From contig NZ_CP107930.1 in assembly GCF_036021035.1 (NCBI RefSeq), positions 4,736,006-4,800,005 of the forward strand: a stretch of 64,000 bases of DNA, given 5' to 3'. Below are positions 59,422 to 64,000 of the stretch, in pieces. This DNA comes from Kineococcus sp. NBC_00420. Its GTDB lineage: Bacteria; Actinomycetota; Actinomycetes; Actinomycetales; Kineococcaceae. The notes beneath the pieces are model-generated. The model saw only the letters and a list, made by a program, of their open reading frames with translations. It ran no database searches and was not told the origin of the DNA. Numbering within the stretch: the stretch's first letter is position 1; the number at the start of each line of letters is the position of its first letter. The position numbers and the translations under genes are program-made.

Positions 59422-60834
59422 GTGACGGACCTCACGCTGCCATCCCCCGGACCCGACCGCACCGCCGCCCTGCGGGCCGCCTCGAGCGCCCAGGACGCCG
59501 CCACCCGCGCCGACCTCGAGGCGCTCGTGCGCATCCCCAGCGTCTCGGCGCGCGCCTTCGACGCCGCGCACGTCAGCGCCAGCGCGCAGGCCACCGTGGA
59601 ACTGCTGCGCACGGCCGGGATGCCGAGCGTGGAGATCGTGACGGCGCACGCCGCGACGCCCGAGGGGGACCTGGAGTCCAACCCCGCCGTGATCGCGCAC
59701 CGCCCGGCCCCGGCCGGTGCCCCGACCGTCCTGCTCTACGCCCACCACGACGTGCAGCCGCCGGGGGAGGAGGCCGCCTGGTCCTCGCCCGCCTTCGAGC
59801 CGACGGAACGGGACGGACGCCTCTACGGCCGCGGCGCCGCCGACGACAAGGCCGGGGTGATGGCCCACGTCCACGCCCTGCGCACGCTGCTGCCGCTGTG
59901 GGGCCCCGGGGACGGGGTCGGCGTGACCGTCTTCCTGGAGGGGGAGGAGGAGATCGGCTCGCCGACCTTCGGCGCCTTCCTCGCCCAGCACCGCGAGGCG
60001 CTGGCCGCGGACGTCATCGTCGTCGCGGACTCCGGCAACTGGCGGATCGGGATCCCGGCGATCACCACCACCCTGCGCGGTCTCGTCGACTGCGACGTCA
60101 CCGTCGACGTGCTCACCCACGCCGTGCACTCCGGGGTCAACGGTGGGCCGGTGCTCGACGCCCTCACCAGCCTGGCCCGTCTGCTCGCGACGCTGCACGA
60201 CGAGAACGGCGACGTGGCGGTGAAGGGGCTGCTCACCACCTCCGCCCCCGACGTCGACCTCACGGAGGAGATGTTCCGCTCCGACGCCGGCGTGCTGGCG
60301 CAGGTCCACCTCGCGGGGACGGGGACGATCGCGCAACGGCTCTGGACCAAGCCCGCCATCGCCGTCATCGGCCTGGACGCCACCCCGGTGGACCGGGCCA
60401 GCAACACCCTGGTCCCCTCCGCCCGGGCCAAGATCAGCATGCGCATCGCCCCGGGGCAGGACCCGTCGGCGGCGATGACGGCCCTGCGGCGCCACCTCCT
60501 GGCCAACGCCCCGTTCGGGGCGCGGGTCACCGTCGCCGACGGCGAGGAGGGGCAGGCGTTCTCCGCCGACACCACCTCCACGGCGCACGACGTGGCCCGG
60601 GCCGCCTTCGCCGAGGCCTACGGCGCACCGACGGTCGAGATGGGCATGGGCGGGTCCATCCCGTTCGTCGCCGACCTCGCCGCGGTCTACCCCGGCGCCG
60701 CGATCCTGGTCACCGGGGTCGAGGACCCCGACTCCCGGGCCCACGGGGCCGACGAGTCGCTGCACCTGGTGGACTTCACCCACGCGTGCCTCGGCGAGGT
60801 GCTCCTGCTCGACGGTCTCTCCGCGGCGACGTAA
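59422..60834 (+). CDS. M20 family dipeptidase
   Basis: A 470-residue M20 metallopeptidase. Zinc ligands are visible in VLLYAHHDVQPPGEEAAW, RGAADDKAGVMAHVHAL and the EGEEEIGSP pair (catalytic Glu), with the dimerisation-domain insert THAVHSGVNGGPVLDALTSL and a late ligand in HGADESLHLVDF. Such enzymes hydrolyse dipeptides or acylated amino acids in the cytoplasm. Length and order match actinobacterial dipeptidases. GTG is used without a Shine-Dalgarno sequence, 7 bases after TAGCGT. It is followed by erpA after a 90-bp gap; no functional link is evident. Confidence 0.93.
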   Translation: MTDLTLPSPGPDRTAALRAASSAQDAATRADLEALVRIPSVSARAFDAAHVSASAQATVELLRTAGMPSVEIVTAHAATPEGDLESNPAVIAHRPAPAGAPTVLLYAHHDVQPPGEEAAWSSPAFEPTERDGRLYGRGAADDKAGVMAHVHALRTLLPLWGPGDGVGVTVFLEGEEEIGSPTFGAFLAQHREALAADVIVVADSGNWRIGIPAITTTLRGLVDCDVTVDVLTHAVHSGVNGGPVLDALTSLARLLATLHDENGDVAVKGLLTTSAPDVDLTEEMFRSDAGVLAQVHLAGTGTIAQRLWTKPAIAVIGLDATPVDRASNTLVPSARAKISMRIAPGQDPSAAMTALRRHLLANAPFGARVTVADGEEGQAFSADTTSTAHDVARAAFAEAYGAPTVEMGMGGSIPFVADLAAVYPGAAILVTGVEDPDSRAHGADESLHLVDFTHACLGEVLLLDGLSAAT

Positions 60835-60924
60835 CCTCGGGGCAGGGAACATCCGCGGTCACCGCGCCGTTCCTGACGAGGACTGCACGGCAAGGCCCCG
60901 CGAGCGAATCTGGAGACGATGCTC

Positions 60925-61296
60925 ATGACCACGACCACCGACACGACCACCACCGGGTCGACGGGTGCGAGCCACGGGGTCCTGCTGACCGACGTGGCCG
61001 CGACGAAGGTCCGCACGCTGCTCGAGCAGGAGGGCCGCGACGACCTGCGTCTGCGCATCGCCGTCCAGCCCGGTGGCTGCTCAGGCCTCATCTACCAGCT
61101 CTACTTCGACGAGCGCACGCTGGACGGGGACGCCCTGCGCGACTTCGACGGCGTCGAGGTCGTCGTGGACAAGATGAGCACCCCCTACCTCGAGGGCGCC
61201 ACCATCGACTTCGCGGACACGATCGAGAAGCAGGGCTTCACGATCGACAACCCCAACGCTGGGAGCAGCTGCGCCTGCGGTGACTCCTTCAGCTGA
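60925..61296 (+). CDS. erpA: Iron-sulfur cluster insertion protein (ErpA/HesB type)
   Basis: A 123-residue A-type Fe-S carrier. After a Thr-rich N-terminus, GVLLTDVAATKVRTLLEQEG leads into LRIAVQPGGCSGLIYQLYFD and ends NPNAGSSCACGDSF, giving the three cluster-binding cysteines. It would deliver clusters to apo-enzymes, plausibly including lipoyl synthase. ATG at 60925 has GGAG nine bases before it; an ATG two codons upstream is too close to that site. The aat gene starts inside its last codons, so the two are translationally coupled. Confidence 0.93.
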   Translation: MTTTTDTTTTGSTGASHGVLLTDVAATKVRTLLEQEGRDDLRLRIAVQPGGCSGLIYQLYFDERTLDGDALRDFDGVEVVVDKMSTPYLEGATIDFADTIEKQGFTIDNPNAGSSCACGDSFS

Positions 61297-62143
61297 TCCG
61301 CAGCACCCCGCACTGCACCCGTCGGCCCCCGCACCCACCGGTGCGGGGGCCGACTGCGTCTGGCGGGTACCCCTGCCCGAGGGGCCGCAGGGTCGCCGAC
61401 GCCGGGATCCGGGTCCGGCCCTCTTCGGGTTCGCCGACCTCGCCGTCGAGGCGGGGGAGGACCTCGCCGCCGCGGGTGGGGACCTCTCCCCGGCGACCCT
61501 CCTCGAGGCCTACCGGCACGGGTTCTTCCCGATGGGCCTGGGGGGCGGCGGTGCCGGGCCGGTCGGCTGGTGGTCGCCGGACCCCCGTGGCCTCCTCGTC
61601 CCCGAGCGGATCCACGTGTCGCGGTCGTTGCGCCGCTCGTCGCGCCGCTTCGAGGTGCGCGTCGACACCGCCTTCGAGGAGGTCGTCGCCGGCTGCGCCG
61701 ACCCCGGACGCAGCGGCGCCTGGATCACCCGGGAGGTGGCCCGGGCCTACGCCCGGCTGCACCGGCTGGGCTGGGCGCACTCCGTCGAGGTCTTCCTCGA
61801 CGGGGAGCTCGCCGGCGGTCTCTACGGCCTCAGCATCGGCGGGCTCTTCGCGGCGGAGTCGAAGTTCCACCGCGTCACCGACGCCTCCAAGGCGGCGGTC
61901 GTGGCGCTGGCGCAGCTGATGACCGCCGATGGCGTCCCGGGTCGCCTCGTCGACGTGCAGTGGCGCACCGACCACCTGGCCACCCTGGGGGTGGAGGAGG
62001 TCGACCGCACGGCCTACCTGCGCCTCCTCGGGGCCGCCCTGCCGCTGCCCGTGCCCCGCGCGTTCACCGCTGCGGGGGTGCCCCGCGACGAGGTGCACGA
62101 CGCGGCACGCCCCGATCGGCCCATCGACTACGACAAGGGGTAG
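61280..62143 (+). CDS. aat: Leucyl/phenylalanyl-tRNA--protein transferase
   Basis: A 287-residue L/F-transferase that adds Leu or Phe to proteins with N-terminal Arg or Lys, marking them for ClpS/ClpAP-type degradation. Conserved are AAGGDLSPATLLEAYRHGFF, GWWSPDPRGLLVPERIHVSR, GAWITREVARAYARLHRLG, HSVEVFLDGELAGGLYGLSI and GGLFAAESKFHR. A 45-residue N-terminal extension beyond the E. coli length starts with GTG inside erpA (17-base overlap); no later good start is seen before the conserved core. Co-transcription with erpA is likely. Confidence 0.94.
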   Translation: MTPSADPQHPALHPSAPAPTGAGADCVWRVPLPEGPQGRRRRDPGPALFGFADLAVEAGEDLAAAGGDLSPATLLEAYRHGFFPMGLGGGGAGPVGWWSPDPRGLLVPERIHVSRSLRRSSRRFEVRVDTAFEEVVAGCADPGRSGAWITREVARAYARLHRLGWAHSVEVFLDGELAGGLYGLSIGGLFAAESKFHRVTDASKAAVVALAQLMTADGVPGRLVDVQWRTDHLATLGVEEVDRTAYLRLLGAALPLPVPRAFTAAGVPRDEVHDAARPDRPIDYDKG

Positions 62144-62234
62144 TCTCCTCACCAAAGGACGGCTCTGCTCAAGACCAACGCGTCGGGAGCACGAAACGTC
62201 CCCGTTCACCGCACGAACCGTGGGAAGGCCGACG

Positions 62235-63194
62235 TTGGGCACGCGAGACTCGGGCGCGACACGTCGTCGCCGTCCCCCCAAGGCACTGCTGGCAGGCGCC
62301 CTCACCGGTGGTGCGGCCCTGCTGCTGTCCGGCTGCGCCGGCGACTGGCCGGACGCTTCGGCGAGCAACTTCTTCCTGCCGAACGCCAGCATCGGCGCGA
62401 CGGACATGACCGACCGGATCTCCAAGCTCTGGGACGGGTCGTGGATCGCCGCCCTGGCGGTCGGCGTCCTGGTCTGGGCCCTGACGATCTGGTGCGTCGT
62501 GGCCTACCGGCGTCGCAAGAACGACCCGGAGATGCCGCCGCAGGTCCGCTACAACATGCCGATCGAGATCCTCTACACGATCGTCCCCGTGATGATGGTC
62601 GGTGTCCTCTTCTACTACGTGGCGCGCGACCAGCAGACGATCCTCGACACGAAGAAGGCCCCGGACGTCACGATCCAGGTCGTGGGCAAGAAGTGGTCCT
62701 GGGACTTCAACTACCTCGAGGACAACTCCAAGCCGGGCGTCTACGACACCGGTCGTCAGGCCGACCTCTCGGGTCGGGCCGACGTCGAGGACGAGCTCCC
62801 GACGCTGTACCTGCCCGTCAACGAGACGGTCCGCTTCGACCTGTACTCCCGCGACGTCATCCACTCGTTCTGGGTCCCGGCGTTCCTCATGAAGATGGAC
62901 CTCATCCCGGGCAGCCCGAACGCCTTCCAGGTCACCCCCACCAAGGAGGGGACCTTCAAGGGCAAGTGCGCCGAGCTCTGCGGTGAGTACCACTCCGAGA
63001 TGCTCTTCAACGTGAAGGTCGTCTCGGCGGAGGAGTACCAGCAGCACCTCGACGACCTCGACGCCGCGGGTCAGACCGGCTCGTTGCCGACGACCCTCGC
63101 CGGTGCCGAGGAACTCGCGGGTGTCCAGGCCGACTCCGTCGGCGAGGCCCCTGAGACCGCGAAGGACACGACCAGTGACGGGAACAACGGCTGA
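62235..63194 (+). CDS. ctaC: Cytochrome c oxidase subunit II
   Basis: A 319-residue CtaC of aa3 oxidase. A lipoprotein signal ([18 protein letters not shown], lipidated Cys near 34) is followed by two membrane helices ([20 protein letters not shown] and [20 protein letters not shown]) and the extracellular cupredoxin domain with [12 protein letters not shown] and the CuA site [12 protein letters not shown]. It takes electrons from cytochrome c and passes them to subunit I. The TTG start is set by GGAAGG 6 bases upstream and the position of the signal. Its TGA shares one base with the ctaD ATG. Confidence 0.95.
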   Translation: MGTRDSGATRRRRPPKALLAGALTGGAALLLSGCAGDWPDASASNFFLPNASIGATDMTDRISKLWDGSWIAALAVGVLVWALTIWCVVAYRRRKNDPEMPPQVRYNMPIEILYTIVPVMMVGVLFYYVARDQQTILDTKKAPDVTIQVVGKKWSWDFNYLEDNSKPGVYDTGRQADLSGRADVEDELPTLYLPVNETVRFDLYSRDVIHSFWVPAFLMKMDLIPGSPNAFQVTPTKEGTFKGKCAELCGEYHSEMLFNVKVVSAEEYQQHLDDLDAAGQTGSLPTTLAGAEELAGVQADSVGEAPETAKDTTSDGNNG

Positions 63195-64000
63195 TGGCTG
63201 CTGAGAGCTTCAACCTGCCCGGGACGGCAGCGCGCGTCACCACGCGCCAGCCCCTGGGGCAGGTCATCCCGCGCCGTCGTGGCGCGGTCATCGCCGGCTG
63301 GCTCTCCAGCACCGACCACAAGGTCATCGGCAACCTCTACTTCATCACCGCGTTCATCTGGTTCCTGCTCGCCGGGATCATGGCGCTGCTCATCCGTGCC
63401 GAGCTCTTCGAGCCCGGCATGCAGGTGTTCAACACCAAGAACGAGTACAACCAGGCGTTCACGATGCACGGCACGATCATGCTGCTGCTGTTCGCGACGC
63501 CGTTGTTCTCCGCCTTCGCGAACGCGATCATGCCGCTGCAGATCGGTGCACCGGACGTCGCCTTCCCGCGGCTGAACATGTTCGCGTACTGGCTCTTCCT
63601 CTTCGGCGGTCTCACCGCCGCGGCCGGTTTCGTCACCCCCGGCGGCGCCGCCTCCTTCGGGTGGTTCGCCTACGCGCCGCTGAGCGACGTCGTCCACTCG
63701 CCCGGTCTGGGCGGGAACCTCTGGGTCATGGGCCTGGCGTTCTCCGGGTTCGGGACGATCCTCGGTGCCGTCAACTTCATCACCACGATCATCTGCATGC
63801 GCGCCCCCGGCATGACGATGTTCCGGATGCCGATCTTCACCTGGAACACCCTCATCACCAGCGTGCTGGTCCTGATGGCCTTCCCGGTGCTGGCCGCCGC
63901 GCTGCTCGCGCTGGCCGCGGACCGCATCCTCGGGGCCCACGTCTTCGAGGCCGCGAACGGTGGGCCGATCCTCTGGCAGCACCTGTTCTGGTTCTTCGGG
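63194..64000 (+). CDS. ctaD: Cytochrome c oxidase subunit I, N-terminal part
   Basis: The first 269 codons of CtaD; the gene continues past the window edge. [20 protein letters not shown] (helix 1), [20 protein letters not shown] with the low-spin heme a His, [28 protein letters not shown]-type loop ([19 protein letters not shown]) and HLFWFFG (start of the heme-copper helix VI) are all as expected. It carries the heme a and heme a3-CuB centres that reduce oxygen and pump protons. ATG overlaps the ctaC stop (TGATG). Heme A would come from CtaA at 58 kb. Confidence 0.96.
   Translation, partial: MAAESFNLPGTAARVTTRQPLGQVIPRRRGAVIAGWLSSTDHKVIGNLYFITAFIWFLLAGIMALLIRAELFEPGMQVFNTKNEYNQAFTMHGTIMLLLFATPLFSAFANAIMPLQIGAPDVAFPRLNMFAYWLFLFGGLTAAAGFVTPGGAASFGWFAYAPLSDVVHSPGLGGNLWVMGLAFSGFGTILGAVNFITTIICMRAPGMTMFRMPIFTWNTLITSVLVLMAFPVLAAALLALAADRILGAHVFEAANGGPILWQHLFWFFG

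Noticed and set aside
1-64000. CRISPR arrays, tRNA or rRNA genes, integrases
   Set aside because: Reading both strands gave no spaced direct repeats of CRISPR type, no cloverleaf with conserved TTCGA arms that I could support, and no integrase or transposase gene.

Overview
The window is very G+C-rich DNA with frequent GTG starts. It carries actinobacterial marker families (DUF4191, DUF3043, F420-type luciferase-like oxidoreductases, GlnA1/GlnA2/GlnE, a two-lipoyl SucB). This points to a free-living actinomycete. A member of the Kineosporiaceae such as Kineococcus is my best guess, but the genus is inference from memory and not shown by the sequence. There are about 58 protein-coding genes. 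I found no rRNA, tRNA, CRISPR array, insertion sequence or prophage.

A conserved backbone runs through the window: panB and nadE (2.5-5.1 kb), glnA2-glnE (6.6-11.1 kb), glnA1, RDD, DUF4191 and lipA (17.3-21.2 kb), lipB (24.6-25.3 kb), the TIGR01777 epimerase, sucB and lpdA (39.2-43.4 kb), pepA (44.3-45.8 kb), cobT (46.5-47.7 kb), then DUF3043, ctaA, erpA, aat, ctaC and ctaD (57.8-64 kb). From memory this set resembles the Mycobacterium tuberculosis block from about Rv2200c to Rv2225. It serves nitrogen assimilation, lipoate synthesis with a lipoate-dependent 2-oxoacid dehydrogenase, pantothenate and NAD synthesis, and cytochrome oxidase assembly.

Accessory blocks sit between these core genes: a truncated GH13 glucosidase divergent from a ROK regulator (0-1.5 kb); an AbiEi-like gene flanked by inverted palindromic repeats (5.2-6.5 kb); an acetamidase-SDR pair, two secreted beta-helix proteins and a membrane zinc-ribbon protein (12.6-17.2 kb); a serine hydrolase, LLM oxidoreductase and glycosyltransferase (21.2-24.6 kb); a deaminase/PucR purine-type cluster (25.4-28.8 kb); a tightly overlapping five-gene operon of ALDH, LLM monooxygenase, two-subunit TPP decarboxylase and GMC oxidoreductase (29.7-35.3 kb); a secreted protein made of nine RKES heptads (43.6-44.0 kb); a GAF regulator with acetaldehyde-type ALDH and DUF779 (47.9-51.2 kb); and an oxidoreductase, two MFS transporters, pyrD and an aldo/keto reductase (51.3-57.8 kb).

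A recurring regulatory design is visible. At least 18 genes have a TANNNT-like -10 element exactly 6 or 7 bases before the start codon and no Shine-Dalgarno sequence, which fits leaderless mRNAs. In several genes this settles the start codon. Strong hairpin terminators separate many of the units.
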